Source of the DNA: Microbulbifer bruguierae
GTDB lineage: Bacteria; Pseudomonadota; Gammaproteobacteria; Pseudomonadales; Cellvibrionaceae
Reading direction: 5' to 3'
DNA: 64,000 bases
NCBI RefSeq assembly: GCF_029869925.1
Contig: NZ_CP118605.1
Location: forward strand, 4,387,501 to 4,451,500
Numbering within the stretch: the first letter of the stretch is position 1; every line of letters begins with the position of its first letter. Of this stretch, positions 23,752 to 33,246 are shown in pieces. Made by a program: the position numbers and the translations under genes. A model generated the notes under the pieces. The model saw only the letters and a list, made by a program, of their open reading frames with translations, was not told the origin of the DNA and made no database searches.

Positions 23752-24590
23752 TGGCGGATTGGAGTTATCTGGCGGCTGCGCTGGCAATTGGCTTTTTCGG
23801 CAGCAGCCATTGTATTGGCATGTGCGGGGGCATCTCCGGTGCGCTGGGGCTTGCGGTTCCAGGGCAGAAACCGGCCTGGCCGCGACTGATCGGCTATTCC
23901 GCCGGCCGGGTGGCGAGCTACGGGGCGATGGGCTTGCTGGTCGGTGCGCTGGGGGCCTATCTGGCCACGGATATTGCCAACAGCCTTGCGCCCTTGCGGC
24001 TGGTGGCCGGGTTGATGTTGATTGCCATGGCCTTGTATCTGGCGGACTGGTGGCGCGGGCTGGTGTGGCTGGAGCGTGGCGGTGCCGTGCTTTGGCGTGC
24101 GATACAGCCGCTCTCCAGGCGACTGTTGCCGGTCCATTCCACTCCCCAGGCGATTGCACTGGGCGCGTTGTGGGGGTGGCTGCCCTGTGGTCTGGTTTAC
24201 AGTGCTCTGGCATTCGCGCTGGCACAGGGGAGCAGTGAACAGGCGGCACTGGCGATGTTGGCTTTCGGCCTGGGCACGGTGCCGGCAGTGCTCGCCACCG
24301 GCGCCGCTGCCGCACAATTGCGCACCCTGGTGCAGAAGCCGGGCGTCCGGCTCGGGATGGCGCTGCTGGTTCTGTTGTTTGGGTTGTGGACGCTGTGGGG
24401 CGCTGCAGGGCATGGTCACGACCACGGCAGTGGCACACACCGCGATCACGGTGACGGGCACCACGAGCACCACCAACGCGTTCCGGAGGAGCCGGCTGGC
24501 GAAGTGCCGATGCCGGGTACTGGTCACCCGCATCATGAAGGTCACCATGAGGGGTTCCACCATCATTCCGGCGCCGGGAGTGGCGACTGA
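23751..24590 (+). CDS. sulfite exporter TauE/SafE-like membrane protein with His-rich tail
   Basis: The 279 aa protein has about six membrane segments and the GMCGG motif (SSHCIGMCGG) near residue 20, as in the SafE/UreH/DsbD-like family found next to ccoS. From about residue 220 the tail is dominated by His, with more than 20 histidines mixed with Gly/Asp, suggesting metal binding. Genes of this family beside cbb3 clusters are thought to help copper or heme supply. The one-base overlap with ccoS implies co-transcription. Confidence 0.85.
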   Translation: MADWSYLAAALAIGFFGSSHCIGMCGGISGALGLAVPGQKPAWPRLIGYSAGRVASYGAMGLLVGALGAYLATDIANSLAPLRLVAGLMLIAMALYLADWWRGLVWLERGGAVLWRAIQPLSRRLLPVHSTPQAIALGALWGWLPCGLVYSALAFALAQGSSEQAALAMLAFGLGTVPAVLATGAAAAQLRTLVQKPGVRLGMALLVLLFGLWTLWGAAGHGHDHGSGTHRDHGDGHHEHHQRVPEEPAGEVPMPGTGHPHHEGHHEGFHHHSGAGSGD

Positions 24591-24706
24591 GTCGCAGCAA
24601 GTGGCAGCGGGTCCGCCTCCGGCGTAGCGAGGTGGCGCGGATCTAGGTAAACTGCCGCAATTATGACCGTTGTTCAGACCTTTTTTGCTGGGCTGATGGT
24701 CACGGG

Positions 24707-26164
24707 ATGTCAGTTGGGTTCGTTATGAAAAGAATAAAAAACGCAAACAATCGCGATGGTGGTGGCCACGGCGCCAGGAAGTCTCCGGTGCAGGCACAGA
24801 GGGCGCAGAGCGCGACGGGGGTGCTCCCCAGCTGCCCGGATTCCCCCACCAGTATCTGGATTAACCTCTGTGCGCTGGGGATTTCCCTGCTGGCGGTTGT
24901 CTGGTTGCGGGAATACGGTCAGGACCTGCACATCAAAACCCAGTCTCTGGTGATTGTCGCGGTGGCGCTGGCGCTTCCGATCATCCTGCTCGAGTGGCTG
25001 TTCCTCAAACCCCACCGCAATCCCTCCGCGGGTCTCGACTTTCGCCGCAAAAACCACAGTCTGCGCCGTACGGCGGTAAAACTGCTGGGTTTCTATCTGA
25101 GCGTGGGGTCGGTGGCCTTTGTGTACTGGCTGTTCCCCGAGTACCACGGCTCCTTCTATGACAATTACTACGCGGTGGTACGCGCGGTACTTCCCTGGTG
25201 GTTGCTGCTGGCGGTACCGTATTTTTATCTGCTCGACGGCGCTATGGCGCAACCTAAAGACGGTTACTGGCAACTGGGCAGTTGGCTGCTGGGACAGCGC
25301 TCCGGTATTTCCGGCAAGACGATCGGTCAGCTGTATCTGGGCTGGCTGGTAAAGCTGTTTTTCCTGCCACTGATGTTCGTATATCTGGGCAACAACCTGA
25401 CGACCCTGCTGGGATTTGATTTCGCGCGCCTGACCAACAATTTTAAAGCGGTGTTCGATTTCACCTTTAATTTTCTGTTCTATATCGACCTGCTGTTCGT
25501 CACCGTGGGTTATGTGTGCACGCTGAGACTGTTCGACTCCCATATCCGCACCGCGGAGCCGAGCTTTCTCGGTTGGGGGGTGGCGCTGATCGGTTACCAG
25601 CCGTTTTGGAGCCTGTTTTCCGGCACCTATCTTAAATATGACGAGGTCCCTGCCTGGGGCTACTGGTTCTGGAATACGCCGCTGGTGTATGGCATCTGGG
25701 GCAGTGTGATTCTGCTACTGATCGCTATCTACGTATGGGCGAGTATTCCCTTTGGCATCCGGTTCTCCAATCTCACACACCGGGGCATCCTGACCAACGG
25801 GCCTTACCGTTACACCAAGCACCCCGCCTACATCAGCAAGAATCTGTCCTGGTGGATGATTTCCATGCCATTTATGGTCAGTGCCAGCGCCCCCGAGGCG
25901 CTGCGTCATTCCTTGCTGTTGTTGATGGTGAACTTTATCTATTTCATGCGCGCGCGCACCGAAGAGCGGCACTTGTCCTGGGATCCCACCTATGTCGCCT
26001 ACGCGCAGTATATTGCCGAGCGCGGAACCTTTGCGTTCCTGGGGCGCTGGTTCCCGCGCTTGCAGTTTGGCAATGGCCGACTGTTCTTCGCCGGTGCCAA
26101 TGCAGAGCCACCAGCGCCGATGGTGTCTGGAAGCCAGGTTTCTACCAATCCGGCAAGTACCTGA
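24707..26164 (+). CDS. ICMT-like polytopic membrane methyltransferase family protein
   Basis: The 485 aa protein has roughly ten membrane segments. The C-terminal third carries an isoprenylcysteine/phospholipid methyltransferase signature (GPYRYTKHPAYISKN, then RTEERHLS), which binds SAM in that family. The N-terminal 300 residues are a membrane region that I do not recognise. The start could be ATG 24707 or ATG 24725; neither has a strong RBS. Substrate is unknown. It precedes a glycosyltransferase cluster, so lipid or envelope modification is a reasonable guess. Confidence 0.65.
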   Translation: MSVGFVMKRIKNANNRDGGGHGARKSPVQAQRAQSATGVLPSCPDSPTSIWINLCALGISLLAVVWLREYGQDLHIKTQSLVIVAVALALPIILLEWLFLKPHRNPSAGLDFRRKNHSLRRTAVKLLGFYLSVGSVAFVYWLFPEYHGSFYDNYYAVVRAVLPWWLLLAVPYFYLLDGAMAQPKDGYWQLGSWLLGQRSGISGKTIGQLYLGWLVKLFFLPLMFVYLGNNLTTLLGFDFARLTNNFKAVFDFTFNFLFYIDLLFVTVGYVCTLRLFDSHIRTAEPSFLGWGVALIGYQPFWSLFSGTYLKYDEVPAWGYWFWNTPLVYGIWGSVILLLIAIYVWASIPFGIRFSNLTHRGILTNGPYRYTKHPAYISKNLSWWMISMPFMVSASAPEALRHSLLLLMVNFIYFMRARTEERHLSWDPTYVAYAQYIAERGTFAFLGRWFPRLQFGNGRLFFAGANAEPPAPMVSGSQVSTNPAST

Positions 26165-26206
26165 GGTAGTGGGTGAAGACTGGCGAATACCGAGGACGGG
26201 CGTGAT

Positions 26207-27724
26207 ATGAGCTGGGGTGATCACGGAGCTCGCGTATCTGCGCGGAGTTGGCTGAGCCTTTGGGCGTGTAAGGCTGTTGCAGGCTTTGGGGTTGCGTATT
26301 GGCGATCGCTAATGGCGGCCCTGGTACCTGTACAGGCAAGGCGTATCGATCGACGTTGGTGGATGTACGCCGCACTATATCTACTGATCGCTGCCGGCAT
26401 TTGGCTGCGGGTCGATCACATATTCACCTACAACCCCATCCATCAGATCTGGAGTGATCCCCAGCGACACTGGGAGCAGGGCAGCGAAACCCTGCGTCGG
26501 GACCCCATGAGCCTTACGGATCCGGTGATGTACCAGATTTACATCGGCGTGCTGGCAAAACTGACGTTGGGGGAGCCGTTACTCGTCGCGCTCTATACCG
26601 CATTGCTCGCCTGTCTGACGCCCTGGATCTGGTATCGCTTCGCCCGCGAATTGCTGCCTGGTCGCCTGCAGGCTACCGCGGTGTGGGCGGCGCTTTCGCT
26701 GTTGCCTTCCTGGATTGCCATCTACGGTTATTTCATGCAGGAAACCCTGCTGCTGCCATTGTTGGGCGCGGCCTTGTATGCCAGCTGGCGGTGTCGCAGG
26801 AAGCAGACACTCGCGAGTTTTCTGCTGATGGTGGCACTGTGGGTGATGGCGGGTCTGACCCGCGGTATCGCCATCCCCCTGGCGGCAGTGGTAACCACCT
26901 GGGTGTGGCTGTTACAGCCTCAGAAAGTTGCGAAGGCAGGGTACAGCCTGCTGTTGCTGACGCTGGTTCTCGGGCCTCTGGCTTACCGCAGTTATGCCAC
27001 CATGCATATGATTTCCCCTCATGGTATCGGGCAGCTGGTGGCGCTGTATTTGCGTTCCGGCAAACGGGAAATTCAGGTGCATTACAGTCGTGACGGCGCG
27101 CAGTGGACTTATGGGTTTGGCTCACCCTCTACCGGCGAAAAGCCTCTGGAGCCCCTGAGTGACTGGACTACGGCGCGGGATGGACAGGTCAAGGCGCGGA
27201 TTCACATCGAAAACGGCAGTCAGGACTGGGAAAAGGCCATCGCCCGGTATCCGCTGACATTGGAGCGATACCTGGATCTGACCGGGGAAAACCTGATTTA
27301 CCTGTTTTTTGGCTCCTCCTGGCCGGACAACAATCGCGAGCGCTGGCTGGCGAATCTGAACCACCACAGCCGTTGGATCTGGGCGCCACTTACCGTGCTG
27401 TTACTGCTCGCTACCGCGGTGTACTGGCGGCGCCTGCGCGGTGCAAGGCTATTTGCGGTAGTGTTGATGACCTGGATTCTGGTGCAGGGGTTCTTGCCCA
27501 TTGCTGTCAACGAAGGGCGTTACCGCAAACCGGCAGAGGGCTTGTTGCTGGTGCAGGCGCTATTGCTGATAGGTGTGGGAATTCGCCGCCGTACTGGCAC
27601 CGCGCAACGCGGCCTGGATCGGACTGAGGCATTGCCCGTGGCTGGAATTCAGCGGCCTGAAAATCGCGTGGTTGCTAATTCCGCGGAATTGCCAGAACGG
27701 GAAAAAGACGATGCAGCGGTATGA
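26207..27724 (+). CDS. GT-C fold membrane glycosyltransferase
   Basis: The 505 aa protein has about ten membrane segments. The first large outside loop contains the acidic residues typical of GT-C enzymes that use polyprenyl-phosphate sugars, and a soluble C-terminal region lies between the last helices. It overlaps gtrA by 14 bases. With GtrA and a GtrB-like enzyme downstream it resembles three-gene sets in which GtrB makes undecaprenyl-phosphate-sugar, GtrA flips it and a GT-C enzyme transfers the sugar outside. The acceptor is unknown. Confidence 0.7.
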   Translation: MSWGDHGARVSARSWLSLWACKAVAGFGVAYWRSLMAALVPVQARRIDRRWWMYAALYLLIAAGIWLRVDHIFTYNPIHQIWSDPQRHWEQGSETLRRDPMSLTDPVMYQIYIGVLAKLTLGEPLLVALYTALLACLTPWIWYRFARELLPGRLQATAVWAALSLLPSWIAIYGYFMQETLLLPLLGAALYASWRCRRKQTLASFLLMVALWVMAGLTRGIAIPLAAVVTTWVWLLQPQKVAKAGYSLLLLTLVLGPLAYRSYATMHMISPHGIGQLVALYLRSGKREIQVHYSRDGAQWTYGFGSPSTGEKPLEPLSDWTTARDGQVKARIHIENGSQDWEKAIARYPLTLERYLDLTGENLIYLFFGSSWPDNNRERWLANLNHHSRWIWAPLTVLLLLATAVYWRRLRGARLFAVVLMTWILVQGFLPIAVNEGRYRKPAEGLLLVQALLLIGVGIRRRTGTAQRGLDRTEALPVAGIQRPENRVVANSAELPEREKDDAAV

Positions 27725-28127
27725 CAGAACCGTGTATCTGAAGCAGTTGCTGGGGCGGTTCGGGCGCTTTGCCGCAGTTGGTGGAGTGGCCACGGCGCTG
27801 CACTACCTCTTGCTGGTGGCGCTGGTTGAATTGTTCGGGGTGGACGAAATTCTTTCTTCGGCGATTGCCTTCAGTATTTCCTCAGTGGCGAATTACTTTC
27901 TTAACTTTTATCTCACATTTGCCGCGGACCTCCCTCACCGTCAGGCACTGCCTAAGTTTGTGTTGGTGGCGGGCCTGGGACTCGTGGTCAATACCCTGTG
28001 TTTCACTCTGTTGCTGCCGTTTTTGCCGTATCTGCTGGCGCAGGCCGGGGCAACACTGGTGACATTGGCAAGCAATTTCCTCTTGCAGCAATTCTGGATT
28101 TACCGGGGGCCACAATGGAATTCCTGA
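27711..28127 (+). CDS. gtrA: GtrA-family membrane protein (polyprenyl-phosphate-sugar flippase)
   Basis: A 138 aa protein with four membrane helices and the GtrA patterns RFAAVGGVATALHYLL and SVANYFLNFYLTF. The start is ATG 27711, inside the preceding gene; a longer frame upstream is an overlap artefact. It overlaps the next gene by 13 bases, so the three genes are translated as a unit. Confidence 0.85.
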   Translation: MQRYDRTVYLKQLLGRFGRFAAVGGVATALHYLLLVALVELFGVDEILSSAIAFSISSVANYFLNFYLTFAADLPHRQALPKFVLVAGLGLVVNTLCFTLLLPFLPYLLAQAGATLVTLASNFLLQQFWIYRGPQWNS

Positions 28128-29212
28128 AGGACGGCGTTACAACTTCTGCCGGCGATCTGGCGCAACAAGCACAGCTGCCATCGCTGGCAATCGTGGTTCC
28201 CTGCTACAACGAGGAAGAGGTGCTGGAAGATACCACCGGCGAGTTGTTGCATACACTGGATCGCCTGCAACACGGCGGGCAGATCAGTGCTGCGTCAAAG
28301 CTGTACTTTGTTGACGACGGCAGCAGGGATGCGACCTGGCCAATGCTGGAAAAGCTGGCGGCAGAAAACCCGCGGATTGTTGCGGTGGCGCTATCCCGAA
28401 ACCGCGGACACCAGAATGCGCTCTATGCGGGGTTGGCGCAGACCTCCGAAGATATGGTGGTAAGTATCGATGCCGATCTGCAGGATGGGCCCGAGAATAT
28501 TGCCGCAATGATCGCCGCCTATCGGCAGGGGAGCGAGGTGGTGTACGGGGTGCGCGAACAGCGCGACAGCGATACCTGGTTCAAACGAGTGACGGCGGAA
28601 GGCTATTACCGCGTTATGCAGGCCCTGGGCGTGGACCTGGTGTTCAACCATGCGGATTTCCGCCTGATGTCACGGCGGGCAGTGGATACCCTGCTGCAAT
28701 ATCCGGAAACCAACCTGTTTCTGCGCGGTATGGTTCGGGAGCTTGGCTTTACCGCGACGACCGTGTGCTATACCCGCAGGGCGCGGCTGGCCGGTGAGAG
28801 TAAATATCCGTTGCGGCGTATGTTGTCGCTGGCGTGGAAGGGGGTGACCGCATTTTCCATTGCACCACTGCGGGCCATCACACTGCTGGGGCTTATTTCC
28901 GGCGGACTGGCGCTGGGGCTGATTGCCTGGGTACTGTTTGTGAAAATGTTTTCGGGCAGCGTGGTGCCCGGTTGGGCGTCAATTATGGTCCCGGTACTGT
29001 TTATCGGCAGTGTGCAGTTGCTCTGCCTGGGGGTGATTGGTGAGTACCTGGGCAAAATCTACGAAGAGGTCAAGCGTCGTCCGCGCTTCCATGTGCGTGA
29101 CGTTGTTGGGGCGGAGCCGGCATTGGATCAGGGCCCGGAGCAGGAAGTGCGGTTCCGCGCGACACCGCGAGTGCCCGTACACAAGCCGGTAACCACGGGT
29201 TCCGGGCCGTAA
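28115..29212 (+). CDS. GtrB-like polyprenyl-phosphate glycosyltransferase (GT2)
   Basis: The 365 aa enzyme has a GT2 catalytic domain with VVPCYNEEE, VDDGSRD and DADLQDGP (metal-binding acidic motif) in residues 25-130. Two C-terminal membrane helices follow (about 265-330), the layout of DPM1/GtrB enzymes. It probably charges undecaprenyl phosphate with a sugar for the GT-C enzyme. The start is ATG 28115. The gene ends 2 bases before the convergent nadC stop. Confidence 0.87.
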   Translation: MEFLKDGVTTSAGDLAQQAQLPSLAIVVPCYNEEEVLEDTTGELLHTLDRLQHGGQISAASKLYFVDDGSRDATWPMLEKLAAENPRIVAVALSRNRGHQNALYAGLAQTSEDMVVSIDADLQDGPENIAAMIAAYRQGSEVVYGVREQRDSDTWFKRVTAEGYYRVMQALGVDLVFNHADFRLMSRRAVDTLLQYPETNLFLRGMVRELGFTATTVCYTRRARLAGESKYPLRRMLSLAWKGVTAFSIAPLRAITLLGLISGGLALGLIAWVLFVKMFSGSVVPGWASIMVPVLFIGSVQLLCLGVIGEYLGKIYEEVKRRPRFHVRDVVGAEPALDQGPEQEVRFRATPRVPVHKPVTTGSGP

Positions 29213-29214
29213 CC

Positions 29215-30078
29215 TCAGTCAGAAAGCAGTCGCAGAGACAGGTCGATGGCACGCAGGTGCTTGGTAAGACTGCCGGAAGATATGTAATCCACCGCCAGCC
29301 CGGATAACTGTTTTAGTCGCGCTTCATCGACACTGCCGGAGATTTCAATTTTCGCGCGGCCGCGGGCGAGCTTGAGCGCTTCGGCAGTCATCTCGTCGGT
29401 GAATTCATCCAGCATGATGACATCGGCGCCGGCATCCAGGGCCTGTTGCAGTTCAGCGAGGGTTTCCACTTCCACCTCTACCAGGGCACCGGGTTTGATC
29501 TGGTGTGCCTGGGAGATGGCATTTTTAATACCGCCCGCTGCCGCGATATGGTTTTCCTTGATCAGGAAAGCATCGTAGAGGCCAATGCGGTGATTGCTAC
29601 AGCCGCCACAAAGCACCGCATATTTTTGTGCTGTGCGCAGACCGGGAATGGTTTTGCGGGTATCGAGAATCCTGATCTCTGAGCCAGAGGCGAGGGCGGC
29701 ATATTCGGCCGCGGTGGTGGCCGTGCCGGACAGCGTCTGCACGAAATTCAGCGCACAGCGCTCGCCAGAAAGAATAGTTCTGGCGTTGCCCTGAAGTTCA
29801 AACAAGGTGCTTTTGGCGCTGACGTGGTCGCCATCTTCTACCAGCCAATTGATCGTGAGTTGCGGGTCCAGCTGGTGGAATACCTCATCTACCCAGGCTT
29901 TGCCGCAGAATACACAGTCCTCGCGGGTGATCACTCGCGCCCGGGCCTGCCGCTCTGCGGGGATCAGTTGTGCGGTAATGTCGCCATCGCCGATGTCTTC
30001 GGCCAGGGCATTGGAAACCGCCCGGCGGATGTCCTCGACTAGGTTGGGGATGGCGGTGGAGGAGGGGGTCATGCGCAT
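29215..30078 (-). CDS. nadC: quinolinate phosphoribosyltransferase (decarboxylating)
   Basis: The 287 aa enzyme converts quinolinate and PRPP to nicotinate mononucleotide in NAD synthesis. Family motifs include DTRKTIPGLR near residue 139, the CGGCSNHRIGLYDAFLIKEN stretch near 157 and a C-terminal EISG(S) phosphate-binding segment. The start is ATG 30078, with ATG 30072 an alternative. It appears monocistronic. Confidence 0.95.
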   Translation of the reverse strand: MRMTPSSTAIPNLVEDIRRAVSNALAEDIGDGDITAQLIPAERQARARVITREDCVFCGKAWVDEVFHQLDPQLTINWLVEDGDHVSAKSTLFELQGNARTILSGERCALNFVQTLSGTATTAAEYAALASGSEIRILDTRKTIPGLRTAQKYAVLCGGCSNHRIGLYDAFLIKENHIAAAGGIKNAISQAHQIKPGALVEVEVETLAELQQALDAGADVIMLDEFTDEMTAEALKLARGRAKIEISGSVDEARLKQLSGLAVDYISSGSLTKHLRAIDLSLRLLSD

Positions 30079-30416
30079 ACCTCGATATCAGCGGTAGATG
30101 CCGTCTATGTCAATGAGTCTATGTAGATACGGTCTATATGGTAACGGCAGGCAACTTGCCCGGGGTGCAATGGTATCAACCAGGGCCTGTTGTCAGAAGA
30201 GGTCCGGGCCGTATCCGCTCACTCTGTTGTGAAGTTGCTCTCAAGTAAGCGGGAACCAGGGCCACGCTACTTGAGTCGATTAGTGAGGGCCTGTGAACAT
30301 AGTCGCAAAAATGAACTTGCAATTTGACGTCAGGTTGTGCCGTTGGCGCGGAAGTCCGTAGAATCAGCGGTCGACCTACCTCTATTTCATCCCATGGCTG
30401 GGCGGAGCTCAAGGCA
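30079..30416. other. intergenic region between nadC and the first DUF1631 gene
   Basis: These 338 bases separate divergent genes and must contain both promoters. The element gtctat is repeated at 30102, 30116 and 30131, close to nadC. I see no clear -10/-35 pair. Confidence 0.3.
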
Positions 30417-32732
30417 ATGAAAGACTCCCATTCCACAAAGGTGATTTCCCTGCACGAGGCTCAGCGCGAGCATCATGAGGCGAATCGCATTTCCCGGCTG
30501 CCGGCACAAGTCGCCGCAGTGAGTGAAAAAGCGCGGGGCATACTGGTGGAAAAGGCCAAGCAGGTATTTGCCAAGGTGGACGATTCTCTCTTTGCCATGG
30601 CAGAAAAGGCCCACGGTCGGGATGAGCAGGACGGCCTGTTTCAGGCGCTGAGGCTGTTGCGTGTTGAGCGCCGCAAAGTTGTTGAACAGTTTGCAGACAA
30701 CTTCGCCCGAGCGTTTCTTGTTAAGGACCCGGCGAAAGTTGATGAAGATCCCTATTCAGCGGATAACCTGTCGCTGGTGCACAACGACGATCTCGAGCAG
30801 CTGGTGGCGGTGGATACCATGGTTGCCCATGCCAAACGCGCTTTCGCCGAACCCCTGACAGAAATTGCGCTGCGCCTGAATACCCTGTTGTCCGTAAAAA
30901 TCTACGAAAAAAACAATCCCCTGGGCCCAGATGTTATTTGTGACGCATTTGTCGAGGCGTCCCGCGAACTCGATCTGCATATTCGCGCACGCCTCACTCT
31001 GCTGAAAAAATTCGAGCAGCTGGTGATGCTGGACCTGGGCAAGCTCTACGACCAGTGTAACGACCTGTTGATCGAGCAAGGCGTGCTGCCTTCACTAAGG
31101 CAGCAACGTCGTAACGGACGCCCCTCGCGTCCGGGGCAGCCCCAGCCTGCGCAAGGTGCCGTTGTTACCGCCGGGGTCGTAGCTGCCCAGCCTCAGACCG
31201 GCAACCTTGGCACTGCAATGGGCGGCGCTTCAACGGCGGGCGCCGCGACCGGGGTTCACGGGCTTGTTCCCCTGGGAACGGGTGTTGTGCCGATGGGTGC
31301 CCAGGACCTGCTTTCCCATCTTGGCGCGCTACAGACGTTGGTGCCGCAGAATTATGCCGAGGGTGGAATTGAGCTGCTGAATATCAATCACCTGCTCCAG
31401 CAGCGTCTTGTGGATTCGCAGCAGTCCGCCGCTTTGGCAAAGATGGACAGTGACATCATCAAACTGGTGGAAATGCTGTTCTCGTTCATTCTTGAAGATC
31501 GCAACCTTGCGGAACCCATCAAGTCGCAGCTCGGGCGTCTACAGCTACCACTGCTCAAGGTGGCGATCGCCGACAAGTCCTTTTTCAGCAAAGGCGGGCA
31601 CCCTGCACGCAGGTTACTGAATGAACTGGCGGACGCCGCCACCGGCTGGCAGGCGAAGGCTGACCACGAGTCCGATCCGCTGTTCAAGAAGATCAGTGAA
31701 GTGGTTGCGCGGGTGCTGGCGGAATTTGACCGGGATATCAATATCTTCTCCCTGTTGCTTGAGTCCTTCCGGGAGTTCATTCAGCGTGAGCGCAAACGTG
31801 CGCAGAAGCTGGAGCAGCGCATCGTCGATGAGGCCGACGGCAAGGCCAAGGCCCAGGCGGCTCGCGCCCGGGTTGCCGCGGTGATGGATGCACTGATGGC
31901 CGAGCGCGACCTGCCGCCGGTGGTTGGCGAGTGGCTGGAAAAAGTCTGGTCCAACATGTTGTTCCTCACCTGCATTAAAGAGGGTACCAACAGCGAAAGC
32001 TGGAGCCGGGATGTGCGTACGGCCCGTGATCTGGTGTGGAGCGTGCATGCGCCGATGCCGGAAAGTCGCAAGCAGTTGCTCGGGTTACTACCCGCACTTC
32101 AGGAGCGACTGAAAGTTGGGGTAGATACGGTTTCCCTGAACAGCTTCGATGCCCGACGGATGTTTGCCGGATTGAAAGAGGTCTATCGCGAGAGGTTTGC
32201 GCTGGCGCAGCGCATTGCCGAAGAGCGTAGCCGCAAGGCCCGCGAGGATATTCGGGAGGCTGTACGCGAAGAGGCCCGACGTGAATTGGCCGCAGAAACG
32301 GCGGTTGAACAGCCAGTTGTTCCCCAGTCAGAAGCGGTCGACACAATTGTTTCGCTTCCGCAAATGGAAGAATTGGAACAGGCGGTGGCAGATGCTGGAT
32401 TGCAGTCTGAATCTGCCGCGGAGCTGGACGCACTGCCGGAGTCGGACTCTCACTGGCAACAGACCTTTCGTCTGGCACAGGGCAGCTGGTTCGAACTCAA
32501 GCGTGGTGATGACGAGCAATTTCGCTGCCGGCTGGCGGCGGTGATCCGGGATATCGATCAATTTATCTTCGTGAACCGCAACGGCGCAAAAGTCGCTGAG
32601 TTTACCCGCCTGGAGCTGGCTCATGCCCTGCGCGACGCACAACTGATGCCATTGGATGACGGCATGCTGTTTGAGCGTGCACTGCAGTCGGTCATAGGCA
32701 CTGTGCGCAAATCCCGTGGAGAAATGAAGTAA
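30417..32732 (+). CDS. DUF1631 domain protein, copy 1
   Basis: The 771 aa cytoplasmic protein of the DUF1631 family has no known reaction. It has a helical N-terminal part, a Gln/Pro/Gly-rich linker (about residues 230-290), a conserved central block beginning near 340 (LFSFILEDRNLAEPIKSQLGRLQ, of which ILEDRNLAEPIK is best conserved) and FFSKGGHPARRLLNELADA. A charged coiled-coil-like stretch lies near 600-640 and a small beta-rich C-terminal domain at 680-771. The start is ATG 30417. A paralogue follows directly. Confidence 0.85.
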   Translation: MKDSHSTKVISLHEAQREHHEANRISRLPAQVAAVSEKARGILVEKAKQVFAKVDDSLFAMAEKAHGRDEQDGLFQALRLLRVERRKVVEQFADNFARAFLVKDPAKVDEDPYSADNLSLVHNDDLEQLVAVDTMVAHAKRAFAEPLTEIALRLNTLLSVKIYEKNNPLGPDVICDAFVEASRELDLHIRARLTLLKKFEQLVMLDLGKLYDQCNDLLIEQGVLPSLRQQRRNGRPSRPGQPQPAQGAVVTAGVVAAQPQTGNLGTAMGGASTAGAATGVHGLVPLGTGVVPMGAQDLLSHLGALQTLVPQNYAEGGIELLNINHLLQQRLVDSQQSAALAKMDSDIIKLVEMLFSFILEDRNLAEPIKSQLGRLQLPLLKVAIADKSFFSKGGHPARRLLNELADAATGWQAKADHESDPLFKKISEVVARVLAEFDRDINIFSLLLESFREFIQRERKRAQKLEQRIVDEADGKAKAQAARARVAAVMDALMAERDLPPVVGEWLEKVWSNMLFLTCIKEGTNSESWSRDVRTARDLVWSVHAPMPESRKQLLGLLPALQERLKVGVDTVSLNSFDARRMFAGLKEVYRERFALAQRIAEERSRKAREDIREAVREEARRELAAETAVEQPVVPQSEAVDTIVSLPQMEELEQAVADAGLQSESAAELDALPESDSHWQQTFRLAQGSWFELKRGDDEQFRCRLAAVIRDIDQFIFVNRNGAKVAEFTRLELAHALRDAQLMPLDDGMLFERALQSVIGTVRKSRGEMK

Positions 32733-33246
32733 CGCCTGTCAATATGGCTCGGGCAGCTGGTTCAGTTTCCGCAGCGAGTTCCTCGAATGAGAAGGTCGCT
32801 GTGGACTTTCATATTTTTGTAATAATCTTTTTGTAATAGCCTTAGGGCGCTTTAGATTTTTGGCGGCATTTTTTTGTCCTGCCAGCCCGGCTGAATGCCT
32901 CTCCTGTCTTTTTGGTAAATTCCTGCAATTTTCAATGAAAATGGCGAAAATTGGCCCTTTTGGGCACTTGCTTGTCGCTTCTATTTGCAGGATATTGAGT
33001 ACCAGTTCCGATTCTTTTGGATGTCACTGCCGTTTGGCACTTATTTCCTTGATGTATTTGTTCGTGTGCCGATTGCAGTAAACCATTGCAAGGGGCGCTA
33101 ATGCCCGTTGTATCTGGAGTCGGTACTCTTTTAGATGTTCAATGGAGGCTTCCCGTTGCGGGATGTACGGGTAACAGGAGTAACCCCCCGCGACCGGTAC
33201 ACTCTGAACCATGGCCAGGAGGGCGTGCTGGGTGAGCAAGGACGAT
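32733..33246. other. intergenic region between the two DUF1631 genes
   Basis: These 514 bases are AT-rich at the left (ttttgtaataatctttttgtaatag near 32814). No gene or terminator with a clear stem is visible. A separate promoter for the second DUF1631 gene probably lies here. Confidence 0.35.
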
